Both the position numbers and the translations under genes were made by a program. 64,000 nucleotides of DNA. Source: Rufibacter ruber. GTDB taxonomy: Bacteria > Bacteroidota > Bacteroidia > Cytophagales > Hymenobacteraceae. Under the pieces are notes generated by a model. That model made no database searches. It worked only from the letters and a program-made list of their open reading frames with translations, and had not been told where the DNA came from. Shown here in pieces: positions 27,471-35,309 of this stretch (position 1 is the stretch's first letter; every line of letters starts with the position of its first letter). The stretch spans positions 1 to 64,000 of the forward strand of contig NZ_LRMM01000008.1 in the NCBI RefSeq assembly GCF_001647275.1, in the 5' to 3' direction.

Positions 27471-28885
27471 GTGAGAAAATTCAAGAAGAAAAAACATAAG
27501 TTCGAGAACATTGCGCAGCTGCGCGTGGAAGAGATGGCCGCCGAGGGCAAGTGCCTGGCGCGCCATGAGAACCTGGTGGTGTTCATCTCAGACGTGGCCC
27601 CCGGTGATGTGGTGGACGTGCGCGTGACCAAGAAACGCAAGAATTACCTGGAGGCCGTGCCCGTGCATTTCCATGAGCGGTCTGACCTGCGCGTGGAACC
27701 GTTCTGTGAGCATTTCAACGTGTGCGGCGGCTGCAAATGGCAACACATCAGCTATGACACGCAGCTGTTTTTCAAGCAGAAGCAGGTGAATGACAACGTG
27801 GAGCGCATTGGCAAGATCTCTGGGCATGAGCTGTTGCCCATTCTGCCCTCTGACCGCGTGAGCTACTACCGCAACAAGCTGGAGTTCACCTTCTCAGACC
27901 ACGCCTGGCTCACCAAAGAGCAGATTGACAGCGGCCTGGACCTAGAGCGCCGCGCCCTGGGCTTTCACGTGCCGTTGCGGTTTGACAAGATCGTGGACAT
28001 TCAGCACTGCTACCTGCAACCGGCCCCGTCTAATGAAATCCGCCTGGCGGTGAGAAACTATGCGCTGGCGCAGAACCTGCCGTTCTTTGACCTGGTAAAA
28101 CAGGAAGGCTTTCTGCGGAATTTGATTATCCGGACGGCCAACACCGGTGACCTGATGGTGATTGTGCAGGTCTTCCAGGACAGAATGGACTGGCTGCAGC
28201 CGCTGCTGGACCACCTGCTGCAGGAGTTCCCGCAGATTACCTCGCTGCACTACGTGGTGAACAGCAAGGGCAACGAGACCTTCCATGACCTGGACGTGGT
28301 GTGCTACCACGGCGAACCGTTCATTCATGAACAGATGGAGGGCCTGCGCTTCAGGGTCGGCCCGAAGTCGTTTTACCAGACCAACTCTGAGCAGGCGTAC
28401 AACCTTTATAAGCTGACCCGGGACTTCGCCCTGCTTAACGGCACCGAGAACGTGTATGATCTGTACACCGGCGCGGGCACCATTGCCAATTTTGTGGCGC
28501 GGCAGAGTGCGCAGGTGGTGGGTGTGGAATACGTGGCCAGCGCCATTGAAGACGCCAAAATCAATTCGCAGATCAATGACATCACCAATACGCACTTCTA
28601 CGCGGGTGACATGAAAGATGTATTGAATGACGAGTTATTTGCCCGCCATGGGAGACCAGACGTGATTATCACTGATCCTCCGCGGGCGGGCATGCACCCA
28701 GACGTGGTGCCAAGCTGCTGGAGGTGAAAGCCAACCGCATTGTCTATGTGAGCTGTAACCCCGCCACCCAAGCCCGGGATTTAGAAATGCTGGCAGAACT
28801 ATATGACGTGGTGAAGATCCAGCCCGTGGACATGTTCCCGCAGACCTACCACGTGGAGAGCGTGGCGTTGCTCACGTTGCGGTAA
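27471..28885 (+). pseudogene. rlmD: 23S rRNA (uracil-C5)-methyltransferase RlmD-like, single-base frameshift near the 3' end
   Basis: It starts at GTG 27471 (VRKFKKKKHKF), the first codon that keeps the basic N-terminus and fits the upstream -7 element. An N-terminal TRAM domain (about 8-65) is followed by the iron-sulfur cysteine cluster CEHFNVCGGCKW and a later QHCYL, then the SAM-binding DLYTGAGTIANFVA and [12 protein letters not shown]. In the deposited frame the protein ends soon after, at 28727. The next frame continues [24 protein letters not shown] to a TAA at 28883-28885, restoring the full length. One base is missing near 28706-28712 (GTGGTGCC instead of GTGGTGGCC). The shifted part carries the catalytic cysteine (SCNP), so the truncated product would be inactive. 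The role of the family is to methylate U1939 or a similar uracil of 23S rRNA. Sequence error is a serious alternative. Confidence 0.85.
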
Positions 28886-28886
28886 G

Positions 28887-28935
28887 AATGACTGTTTTCG
28901 CCTGTTTTCTGGAAATCAGGCCGAAAACAGTCATT
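28887..28935. repeat. Dispersed palindrome, copy 14
   Basis: Arms AATGACTGTTTTCGcCTGtTTT and complement around CTGG, almost perfect. It begins two bases after the stop codon of rlmD. The outer AATGACT/AGTCATT pairs are unique to this copy. Confidence 0.9.
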
Positions 28936-29201
28936 TGCAGTTTGGGAGTTCTACTTCCGAACTCATCTAGGGGGGAGTTCTATTCCCCGCGGGACTACGG
29001 GCAAATGATGGGGAGTGGAACTGCCCGGCCGGGTGCTTTCGGAGTAGAACTCCGTAAGAGCGACGAGAATTCAGAAATAGGAACGAGCGGCTAGCACCCT
29101 AATGGAGCGATTAGGAGCAGTTAGCTGCTTTGCCGTGCGGCAGAAAAAACTGCTGCTTATTTTTACTTAGTAAGCTTAGCGCGATAGGCGGAAGGAGTGC
29201 T

Positions 29202-29243
29202 TCTGTTTTTAGCCTGTTTTCAGAAAAACAGCCCCAAAACGCA
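29202..29243. repeat. Dispersed palindrome, copy 15
   Basis: Arms CTGTTTTTaGCCTGTTTT and AAAAACAGCCCCAAAACGC around CAG, imperfect at the outer end. Confidence 0.8.
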
Positions 29244-29294
29244 TCTGATTTTAAATTTGTACGTGCTACTTGATACGCAATACGTGATACTACC

Positions 29295-29663
29295 ATGCAG
29301 AACGACCCAGAACTGAACGGAAAATACCTAGGCACCATCACCAAAGACTTCGTGCAGGTGTCTGACACCCTGAAAGAGGCTTCTTACCAGATCAGACGCC
29401 GCGAAATCTCCAAGTATCCCATTTTCGTGTTCTCCCGCGATATCACCAGGATTGGCGGGCTTTTGATTGGGGCGCAGGAGCGGGACCTGGAGTGGAACAT
29501 CAACGCCTCGTACCTGGAAGACTTTCTGAACCGCCAGCTGGTGGGCGAAGACAAAGTGGAGGAGTTCCAACAAGCCTACCGTGACGCTGATGAGTATTGC
29601 TGCCTCTTTGTGATTGACCGTGACTTCATGAACTTCGTGTTTGTGCCGTACCCAGAGGATTAA
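29295..29663 (+). CDS. Conserved-looking hypothetical cytoplasmic protein
   Basis: 122 residues, no signal peptide or membrane helix. The start MQNDPELNGKYLG lies about 30 bp after a TAAATTTG promoter element. The body is a compact alpha/beta domain: VSDTLKEASYQIRRREISKYPIFVFSRD, IGGLLIGAQERDLEWNINASYLEDFLNRQL and YCCLFVIDRDFMNFVFVPYPED. It resembles small uncharacterised proteins commonly annotated in Bacteroidota, but no named domain was recognised. It is followed by an intrinsic terminator, so it is probably a single-gene unit. Confidence 0.7.
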   Translation: MQNDPELNGKYLGTITKDFVQVSDTLKEASYQIRRREISKYPIFVFSRDITRIGGLLIGAQERDLEWNINASYLEDFLNRQLVGEDKVEEFQQAYRDADEYCCLFVIDRDFMNFVFVPYPED

Positions 29664-29684
29664 GCGTATTGTTTCTTAGAGCAG

Positions 29685-29721
29685 GAAGCCCTCACCGGTT
29701 TTGAAAACCGCTGAGGGCTTT
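29685..29721 (+). terminator. Intrinsic terminator after the 29295-29663 gene
   Basis: AAGCCCTCA pairs with TGAGGGCTT. A second small stem (CGGTTTT/AAAACCG) lies inside the loop, and the T run CTTTT follows. It stands 22 bp after the stop codon. Confidence 0.8.
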
Positions 29722-29722
29722 T

Positions 29723-29761
29723 GCGTTTCCGGCTTATTTTCTGGATTTTAGACCGAAAACG
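29723..29761. repeat. Dispersed palindrome, copy 16
   Basis: Arms GCGTTTcCGGcttaTTTT and atTTTAGaCCGAAAAC-G around CTGG, clearly degenerate. It follows directly after an intrinsic terminator. Confidence 0.65.
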
Positions 29762-29834
29762 AAGAATAATCTTGAATTCCCTGCCGCCTCCTCCCCTCAC
29801 GGGTCACTTTCTCTTGCGTCTCATCAAAAAGTTA

Positions 29835-30884
29835 ATGCCGGTGGTAGTGTGCCTAGTGGTAACTACTACGTTTGCGCAAGTGAACAATGATAATATTGAG
29901 GGCAGACTTCGGCTACTGTTAGAGAAGCCCGTTGCCTCCTCAACTGAAAATTGCACGGTGCAATGGGCTTGCGTGAATGAGAAGCTGACGGGCAAGTGCA
30001 TTGACTACCACAATGACCAGTGGTTTGAGTTTACCCCTCCCCGCCCAGGCCGTTTCTATATCAATATTGGTCAACAGATATGTAGAGATACGCGGGGCGT
30101 TCAGCTGGTGGTGCTAAGCGGAAAACCCTGTGAACCTAGTACCTATCGCGTGCTTTCCTGCACTTCACTGGGCAACCAAGATGATGTGTTTGTGGCCGTT
30201 GATCTGGAAGCGGGCAAGCCGTACCTCCTGAACCTGGATGGGTACCTGCATGACTTCTGCCGTTTCTCTCTGGAGGTAAGCCAGGAAGCCAAAGGTATTC
30301 CGGCAGGAAACACCTCTGCCATCACCGCCGCGCCCACGGTCACGGCCGCTTCGCCGCTATTGAAGTGGGTACTGCCAGATTCGCTTTCAGCGGCACAGCA
30401 ATTCAAAGTTCAGCGGTGGGAAACTTCCCAACCGAAGAGCCTCACCGTTGCCACCTTGCCTGTTAAACGGAACAGCTTTGGCGACTTTGTGAGGGCGTAC
30501 CAGTATCAGGATTCCCTTTCAGCGGCTGGCGTTTACCAGTACCAGGTGCTAGCCGTGTTGCCAGATGCCGCTCCCGCAGTCGTCTTGCAGCAATGGTATC
30601 AGCTGAAACCGCCAATAAAACGCCCCGCTGCCCTGGCGCTTCCGTTAGACCGTTACCCCACAGGCGCCCAACTCACCGTCATGATCTTTGACGCCGCTTC
30701 TAACCGCCTGTTGTGGAGCAGGCAACTAGTCAAAAACCAACTGACGGAAAATGCTATCCCCGCCGCAAAATTCCAGCAGTTGGGGGTGCAGCGGGTGAGA
30801 ATCAAGATCCAGCACCACAAAGGGAAAGGGAAAACAGAAACCGCTGAAATCACCGCTATTGTCCCTCCCGGAAATGCTGACTGA
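29835..30884 (+). CDS. Secreted beta-sandwich protein, hypothetical
   Basis: 349 residues from the ATG at 29835 (MPVVVCLVVTTTFAQ, a signal peptide). The longer frame to 29721 begins inside palindrome copy 16 and is rejected, although a TTG at 29813 would also give a signal peptide. The first domain (about 20-155, with ENCTVQWACVNEKLTGKCIDYHNDQWFEFTPPRPGRFYINIG and RFSLEVS) resembles the N-terminal beta-sandwich found in some T9SS surface proteins and has about nine cysteines. The second domain (about 180-340) looks Fn3-like (RNSFGDFVRAYQYQDSLSAAGVYQYQVLAVLPDAAP). No sorting tail is present, so the protein may stay in the periplasm. Function unknown. Confidence 0.7.
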   Translation: MPVVVCLVVTTTFAQVNNDNIEGRLRLLLEKPVASSTENCTVQWACVNEKLTGKCIDYHNDQWFEFTPPRPGRFYINIGQQICRDTRGVQLVVLSGKPCEPSTYRVLSCTSLGNQDDVFVAVDLEAGKPYLLNLDGYLHDFCRFSLEVSQEAKGIPAGNTSAITAAPTVTAASPLLKWVLPDSLSAAQQFKVQRWETSQPKSLTVATLPVKRNSFGDFVRAYQYQDSLSAAGVYQYQVLAVLPDAAPAVVLQQWYQLKPPIKRPAALALPLDRYPTGAQLTVMIFDAASNRLLWSRQLVKNQLTENAIPAAKFQQLGVQRVRIKIQHHKGKGKTETAEITAIVPPGNAD

Positions 30885-31070
30885 GAGATAATAAGTATCA
30901 GAACAAAAATACCGGTGCCTCATACTCTCTGTCATTCTGGAAGAATCCTGGTGGCGAACGGCAGTAGCCGATGGGAAATGTTTTTCTAGTTGCCCCCCAA
31001 GATCCTTTCAAAATGACAAAATTTATAGCTGATTTTGTTACTGCACTTAGCTTAGGCATTAGAGCCTATT

Positions 31071-31237
31071 TAAGAGCGTGTTTAAATTTGTCTTTTGCGC
31101 TACAAAATGGATCAAAAGAACCTGACTTTGCCATTTTCTCGCACCGTAGCGCTGCTACGCTGTTCAGCAATCGCTTCGCCAGAACCTTTCGCTCCCCATT
31201 TTTCGCTTGCAAAACCAAAATATAACCATGCTCTAAG
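31071..31237. mobile_element. MITE-like non-autonomous element, copy A
   Basis: About 167 bp starting TTAAGAGCGTGTTTAAA. It shares with copy B (35715-35881) an ordered series of identical blocks: AAGAGCGTGTTTAAA, CCATTTTCT, GCACCGTAGC, CAATCGCTTCG, CAGAA, CTTTCG, AAAACCAAA and a final TAAG. The ends are imperfect terminal inverted repeats (TTAAGAGCGTGTTTA against TTAGAGCATGGTTA on the other strand). There is no coding capacity and no transposase in the window. The class of transposase that moved it is unknown. Confidence 0.75.
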
Positions 31238-31338
31238 ACAAAGGATAGCACACAGGACAAGCTGATAAATGCAGGAGAAAGGAGTTAAGACTTTTATAGC
31301 CTGCTTACTCTATGCGTTTGCCTCCAATAAGGCATCTT

Positions 31339-31376
31339 CTGTTTTGGGCCTGTTTTTCAGAAAACAGCTCAAAACC
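31339..31376. repeat. Dispersed palindrome, copy 17
   Basis: Arms CTGTTTTGGGCCTGTTTT and AAAACAGctCaAAAC-cG around TCAG, with a few mismatches. It lies in the gap between convergent genes. Confidence 0.83.
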
Positions 31377-31459
31377 GTGGCCACAAGCGAACGCTTGCGC
31401 CAGAAGTTTAACAGGTGAGAAAGACGTTACTTAAAAATTTGCCCTCAAAACCCAAATCC

Positions 31460-31520
31460 AGTTTCAATTAAAAGCAGAAAGGCAGGATTCTCTCCTGCCT
31501 TTCTGCTTTTAATTGAAACT
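31460..31520 (-). terminator. Very long perfect hairpin, terminator of the thiL unit
   Basis: The arms at 31460-31487 and 31493-31520 are exact reverse complements (28 bp) around the loop TTCTC. The core is AAAGGCAGGA/TCCTGCCTTT, flanked by an A/T-rich extension to AGTTTCAATT/AATTGAAACT. It lies 6 bp after the stop codon at 31526 on the minus strand. Stem plus a T-rich arm suggest intrinsic termination, and the symmetry would let it act in both directions. Confidence 0.8.
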
Positions 31521-31525
31521 GTCCC

Positions 31526-31795
31526 TTACCAAAAGAAAGCGAGCCACACCATAAAACTCACCCACAGCCCCAACGCAGCTACCCCGGCCCAACGCACGCC
31601 CCAGCCCATGGCTTTCCCCATCGGCGCAGCCGAATATTTCTGCAGGAGCTTTCCGGCTACATAGGTACCCACTGTCATCAGGAACAAGCCCCACGGGTGC
31701 GCGCCCAGTAGCAAGGCCTCCAGTGCCAGAAACTGCAGGCCCAGCACCACGGCAAAGACCAGCAACCGCACCAGCAGCAGAGAACGCTTACCCAA
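31526..31795 (-). CDS. Small integral membrane protein, hypothetical
   Basis: 89 residues with three predicted membrane segments (LLLVRLLVFAVVLGLQFLAL, LLLGAHPWGLFLMTVGTYVAG and GVRWAGVAALGLWVSFMVWLAFFW), separated by the basic loop KLLQKYSAAPMGKAMG. Its start overlaps the 3' end of thiL by 8 bp, so it is translationally coupled to that gene. No family is recognised. Its link to thiamine metabolism rests only on position. Confidence 0.65.
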   Translation of the reverse strand: MGKRSLLLVRLLVFAVVLGLQFLALEALLLGAHPWGLFLMTVGTYVAGKLLQKYSAAPMGKAMGWGVRWAGVAALGLWVSFMVWLAFFW

Positions 31796-32816
31796 AGTGG
31801 TTCCAGCCTTGCGCTTTGATAGGGAACGCGTTACCGCTAGGGGTTACCAGTTTCACGCCTTCACCGGCGTCTGTGATGTTGCCAATGATGGTGATGTCTG
31901 GGTGGTTCCTGATTTTCTCATAGTCGGCCATTTTCACGGTGAAGAGCAGTTCATAGTCTTCGCCGCCGTTCAAGATGCAGGTGACCGGGTCCAGCTTGAA
32001 TTCCTCGGCGGTTTCCAGCGTCTGCTGGTCGGCGGGCAGTTTGTCCTGGTAGATGTTGGCGCCTACCCGGCTCTGCGAACAGATGTGCAGCAGTTCAGAG
32101 CCCAGTCCGTCAGAAATGTCAATCATGGCGGTGGGGTGTACGCCCAGTTCGCGCAGCTCGTGAATCACGTCCATGCGCGCCTCCGGCCGTAGCTGGCGGC
32201 CTACCACATAATCTTTTCCTTCCAGTTCAGGTTGGGTTTCCGGGTCAGCCAGATACGCCTGTTTCTCGCGCTCCAGCAGTTGCAGGCCCAAATAAGCGCC
32301 GCCTAGGTCACCCGTTACACAGATCAAATCATTGACCTGGGCGGTGCTGCGCAAAACCGCTTTGCCTTTCTCTACTTCGCCCAGGGCGGTGATACTAATC
32401 ACCAGACCGCCGCGCGAAGCCGTGGTGTCACCGCCCACCAGATCTACCTTATAGTTCTCACACGCCAGGCGCATACCGGCGTAGAGCTCCTCCATGGCCT
32501 CAACGGTATAGCGCGCGCCAATGGCCAGGCTCACCACAATCTGCGTGGGTATGGCGTTCATGGCCGCAATGTCAGACACATTCACGGCCACCGCTTTGTA
32601 ACCTAAATGTTTTAGCGGACAGAAGGTTAAGTCGAAATGCACATTCTCCACCAGCATGTCTGTAGAAACCACAATCTGTTTCTGGCCCGGCTCCAGCACG
32701 GCGGCGTCATCGCCAATACCCACCACGGTAGACGGCTGGGTATATTCCAGGTTTTCCTGCAGCCGGCGAATCAACCCAAACTCGCCTAAGCTTTCTAAAG
32801 GAGTATATTCAGACAT
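31788..32816 (-). CDS. thiL: Thiamine-monophosphate kinase
   Basis: 342 residues, ThiL of the PurM/AIR-synthase fold. It phosphorylates thiamine monophosphate with ATP to thiamine diphosphate, the active cofactor, in the cytoplasm. Landmarks are GEFGLIRRL at 11-19, VVGIGDDAAVLEPG (metal-binding GIGDDAA), VVSTDMLVENVHFDL, KALAVNVSDIAAMNA-type sequence (here YKAVAVNVSDIAAMNA), VGGDTTAS, DLGGAYLG, IDISDGLGSELLHI and GGEDYELLFT. All belong to the conserved nucleotide- and Mg-binding sites, and length is normal. No TPP riboswitch or other thiamine genes are next to it. It probably forms a two-gene unit with the small membrane protein downstream. Confidence 0.95.
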   Translation of the reverse strand: MSEYTPLESLGEFGLIRRLQENLEYTQPSTVVGIGDDAAVLEPGQKQIVVSTDMLVENVHFDLTFCPLKHLGYKAVAVNVSDIAAMNAIPTQIVVSLAIGARYTVEAMEELYAGMRLACENYKVDLVGGDTTASRGGLVISITALGEVEKGKAVLRSTAQVNDLICVTGDLGGAYLGLQLLEREKQAYLADPETQPELEGKDYVVGRQLRPEARMDVIHELRELGVHPTAMIDISDGLGSELLHICSQSRVGANIYQDKLPADQQTLETAEEFKLDPVTCILNGGEDYELLFTVKMADYEKIRNHPDITIIGNITDAGEGVKLVTPSGNAFPIKAQGWNHFG

Positions 32817-32864
32817 ACTATTTCTACTTTACAATATATTTTTGCCCTGAAATGCACGAGCTAT

Positions 32865-32901
32865 GCGTTTTCGGCTTATTTTTAGAAAAACATCTTTAAA
32901 C
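32865..32901. repeat. Dispersed palindrome, copy 18 (strongly degenerate)
   Basis: GCGTTTTCGGCttaTTTTT followed by AGAAAAAca and TTTAAAC. The left arm fits the family, while the right arm is largely eroded. It lies in the thiL/TetR divergent gap. Confidence 0.4.
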
Positions 32902-32969
32902 TGCAAAGATAGCGTTTTCTCCGGCGCTCTCTATGGCAGGTGTAAAGTAGCTTCAAGAATAAACTTTTA

Positions 32970-33001
32970 TTTGCTAACGGGCGTTAGCTTTAGTAGATTT
33001 G
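32970..33001 (+). promoter_or_regulatory. Promoter of the TetR-type gene with a palindromic operator between its boxes
   Basis: TTTG (32970-32973), a 20-bp spacer and TAGATTTG (32994-33001) match the Bacteroidota consensus exactly. The spacer contains the perfect palindrome GCTAACG-GG-CGTTAGC (32973-32988), a typical placement for an operator bound by a TetR repressor that shuts off its own promoter. The start codon of the regulator is 20 bp downstream. Confidence 0.75.
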
Positions 33002-33020
33002 GATACCAATCAGTACCACT

Positions 33021-33251
33021 ATGTCGCGTAAAGAACAAATTGACCAAGTCGCCACCTCATTGTTCAAATCCAGAGGGTTTGCCGCCACCACCATGCGGGA
33101 CCTTGCCCAGGAATTAGGCATTGAGGCCGGGAGCCTTTATTCTCACATCAAATCAAAGGAAGATATTCTGCAGCGCGTCTGCTTCAGAATGGCAGATGAG
33201 TCCGCGCCAGCCAATACCCCATTCCCAAACCCGCCAGCATGGCTAGACTGA
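33021..33251 (+). pseudogene. TetR-family repressor remnant (DNA-binding domain only)
   Basis: 76 codons. The first about 60 residues are a complete TetR N-terminal helix-turn-helix: MSRKEQIDQVATSLFKSRGFAATTMRDLAQELGIEAGSLYSHIKSKEDILQRVCFRMADE. A normal TetR protein is about 190-200 residues and has a ligand-binding and dimerisation domain after this point. Here the sequence runs straight into the antisense of the neighbouring gene's 3' end (SAPANTPFPNPPAWLD), overlapping it by 68 bp. The junction at about 33184-33195 therefore looks like a deletion that removed the regulatory domain. The promoter and palindromic operator upstream are intact. A dimerisation-deficient short protein might still be made. 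Confidence 0.75.
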
Positions 33252-33612
33252 AAGGCCCTTCGTTCAACCTGAGCTTTCCCACGGAGGGGATTTTCTCCGG
33301 AAACTCTGCGTCTAACCCCTTTGCGCCGGGAAACGCGAACGCGCCCGCCTGGGCGGCGTAGAAAAACGCAGGCAGCAGGGCGCCGGTCCGGAGGTTTTGC
33401 GCGGCCTCCCCTTTTTTGCGTTGCAGAAAATACAGGCCGCCGCTGCCCAGCAAGGTGCCCAGAAGAATGGTCATGCCGTCATGGAATTTGGCGTGGGGCG
33501 TCCAGGCGGGGTTGAAGAGGTGCGTTTTGTTCCAGTCCATGAGAAAGCCTCCCACGGTGGTGAAGGCGGCAATGGTTTGGAGAAGCGTACGTCCGGTTTG
33601 GTCCTTGTTCAT
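33184..33612 (-). CDS. Hypothetical membrane protein (about four helices)
   Basis: 142 residues with hydrophobic stretches LLQTIAAFTTVGGFLMDW, MTILLGTLLGSGGLYFLQ, ALLPAFFYAAQAGAFAF and SLAMLAGLGMGYWLA. The N-terminal half has NPAWTPHAKFHDG, a motif typical of small uncharacterised membrane proteins of this shape. I think they fall in a DUF6640-like family, but this is from memory and not certain. The 3' end overlaps the truncated TetR gene by 68 bp in a convergent arrangement. The complete C-terminus (GYWLARTHLPF) suggests this gene is intact and the TetR gene is the damaged one. Confidence 0.65.
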   Translation of the reverse strand: MNKDQTGRTLLQTIAAFTTVGGFLMDWNKTHLFNPAWTPHAKFHDGMTILLGTLLGSGGLYFLQRKKGEAAQNLRTGALLPAFFYAAQAGAFAFPGAKGLDAEFPEKIPSVGKLRLNEGPFSLAMLAGLGMGYWLARTHLPF

Positions 33613-33701
33613 AGGCGGCGAATAAAATCTGCTCTGGAAAGGTACGCTTCTTTTGCGCCATAGTTGAACAATCTTCCGGTTAAGGGCTTAGGTTGAGGGA
33701 T

Positions 33702-33741
33702 TCTGTTTTTGAGCTGTTTTTCAGAAAAGAGGCCAAAAACG
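33702..33741. repeat. Dispersed palindrome, copy 19
   Basis: Arms CTGTTTTTGaGCTGTTTT and AAAAgAGGCCAAAAACG around TCAG, imperfect. It lies upstream of rarA. Confidence 0.78.
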
Positions 33742-33814
33742 AAAAGGAAAGGAAGTATCTTAGCCTTTGGTTTCGCGGCCCCGCCGAAGACGTTGTACTT
33801 ATTGACTTTCGCCC

Positions 33815-35092
33815 ATGTTCCAGACCACCAAAGCCCCCTTGCCCGAGCGCATGCGCCCCTCCAACTTAGACCAATATGCGGGTCAGCAGCATCTGGTGGG
33901 CCCCAAGGGCGTGCTTCGCCGCTACATTGAGGCGGGCATGGTGCCGTCCATGATTTTCTGGGGGCCGCCGGGCGTGGGCAAAACCACGTTGGCCAACATC
34001 ATTGCGGGGCACCTCAAAGTGCCGTTTGTAGCCATGAGCGCCATTAACGCGGGCGTGAAAGACGTGCGCGAGGTCATTGAGCAGGCCCGCAAGCGGCAGG
34101 GTACGGTGCTGTTTATAGATGAGATCCATCGGTTTAACAAATCGCAGCAAGATGCGTTGTTGGGCGCCGTGGAGAAAGGCGTGGTCACGTTGATTGGCGC
34201 CACCACTGAGAACCCGTCGTTTGAGGTGATTCCGGCGTTGCTGTCCCGGTGCCAGGTGTACGTTTTGAAATCACTGGAGAAACAGGAGCTCATTGACCTT
34301 ATCCAGAAAGCCCTGAAGGAAGACGAAATCCTGAAAAACCGTGCCATTGAGGTGCAGGAGTACGAGGCGCTGCTCACCATCTCGGGCGGCGATGCCCGCA
34401 AACTGCTCAACCTCCTGGAGATTGTCATTGACGGCAGCGGCAAAGCCGAAGAGAAAGTTGTCATCACCAATGACTTGGTGAAGCAGATTGCCCAGCAGAA
34501 CCTGGCCCTGTATGACAAAGGCGGCGAGGCACACTATGACATCATTTCGGCGTTCATCAAATCCATGCGCGGGTCAGACCCCAACGCCACGGTCTATTGG
34601 CTGGCGCGCATGATTGAAGGCGGCGAAGACCCCAAGTTCATCGCCCGCCGCATGTTGATTATGGCCAGTGAAGACATCGGCAACGCCAACCCCACGGCCA
34701 TGATCATGGCCAGCGAGTGTTTCCAGGCGGTCACGGTGATTGGCTACCCTGAGTGTGACATCATCCTGTCGCAGACGGCTATTTATCTGGCTACCTCGCC
34801 TAAGAGCAACGCGGCGTACAAGGCTATACGGGCGGCGCGGGCCTACGTGCGCGAACAGGGCAGTCCGCCGGTGCCGCTGCACCTGCGCAATGCGCCCACC
34901 AAACTCATGAAAGAGATTGGCTACGGCCAGGAATACAAATACGCGCATGACTACGAGGGCAGCTTCGTGGCCCAGAATTTCCTGCCAGATGAACTCAAAG
35001 GCACCGTCTTCTTCAACCCCGGCAACAACGCGCGTGAAAACGAGATGCGCAAAAACCTGAAAAACCAGTGGGACGGCTGGTACCGGTATTAA
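33815..35092 (+). CDS. rarA: Replication-associated recombination AAA+ ATPase RarA (MgsA)
   Basis: 425 residues. RarA/MgsA is a tetrameric clamp-loader-like ATPase that acts at stalled replication forks. The sequence starts MFQTTKAPLPERMRPSNLDQYAGQQHLVG. Walker A GPPGVGKT lies at about 50-57, Walker B VLFIDEIHR near 106, then sensor 1 LIGATTENPSFEV and the arginine finger ALLSRC. The C-terminal RarA region is complete (DPNATVYWLARMIEGGEDPKFIARRMLIMASEDIGNANP to LPDELKGTVFFNPGNNARENEMRKNLKN). It is a single gene flanked by palindrome copies on both sides. Frame and length are normal. Confidence 0.95.
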   Translation: MFQTTKAPLPERMRPSNLDQYAGQQHLVGPKGVLRRYIEAGMVPSMIFWGPPGVGKTTLANIIAGHLKVPFVAMSAINAGVKDVREVIEQARKRQGTVLFIDEIHRFNKSQQDALLGAVEKGVVTLIGATTENPSFEVIPALLSRCQVYVLKSLEKQELIDLIQKALKEDEILKNRAIEVQEYEALLTISGGDARKLLNLLEIVIDGSGKAEEKVVITNDLVKQIAQQNLALYDKGGEAHYDIISAFIKSMRGSDPNATVYWLARMIEGGEDPKFIARRMLIMASEDIGNANPTAMIMASECFQAVTVIGYPECDIILSQTAIYLATSPKSNAAYKAIRAARAYVREQGSPPVPLHLRNAPTKLMKEIGYGQEYKYAHDYEGSFVAQNFLPDELKGTVFFNPGNNARENEMRKNLKNQWDGWYRY

Positions 35093-35127
35093 TGCGTGAA
35101 GGAGTGAGTTTTATTTGGAGAGAGAAA

Positions 35128-35167
35128 CGCGTTTTGGGCCTGTTTTTCTGAAAACAGGCTCAAAACA
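35128..35167. repeat. Dispersed palindrome, copy 20
   Basis: Arms CGCGTTTTGGGCCTGTTTT and AAAACAGGcTCAAAACag around TCTG, lying 36 bp after the rarA stop. Confidence 0.87.
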
Positions 35168-35309
35168 GGAAACCGGCGGCACTGAGCACATCTTGGGCTT
35201 CGCCCGAAGGGATATTCTGAAAAGTCTTTTGGCCAGCGCGCAACGGGGTCTATCCTTACTGAAACAGCTGGGGTATTTAAAAAATGAAGCGTCTCCTAAT
35301 GAATTGCCA

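Larger units (their letters stand above)
28886..29294. other. Gene-free gap with short self-complementary motifs
   Basis: About 410 bp. Palindrome copies 14 and 15 lie at the ends. Between them, variants of GGAGTTCTAC and its reverse complement GTAGAACTCC occur (near 28947, 28973 and 29043), so this stretch could fold on itself. TAAATTTG at 29252-29259 matches the -7 consensus and could serve the next gene at 29295. Confidence 0.45.
30885..31525. other. Gene-free gap carrying a MITE-like element, a palindrome and a terminator
   Basis: About 640 bp between two convergent genes. It contains the MITE-like element A (31071-31237), palindrome copy 17 (31339-31376) and a 28-bp perfect hairpin (31460-31520). 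All are listed separately. Nothing else was recognised. Confidence 0.6.

Noticed and set aside
26220-27566. Long version of the SDR protein starting at 27566
   Set aside because: The extra 180 codons run through palindrome copies 12 and 13 and lack SDR similarity. The ATG at 27026 gives the normal length.
32817-33020. TPP riboswitch upstream of thiL
   Set aside because: The short divergent gap has none of the conserved TPP-aptamer motifs. It holds only a degenerate palindrome and the TetR promoter.
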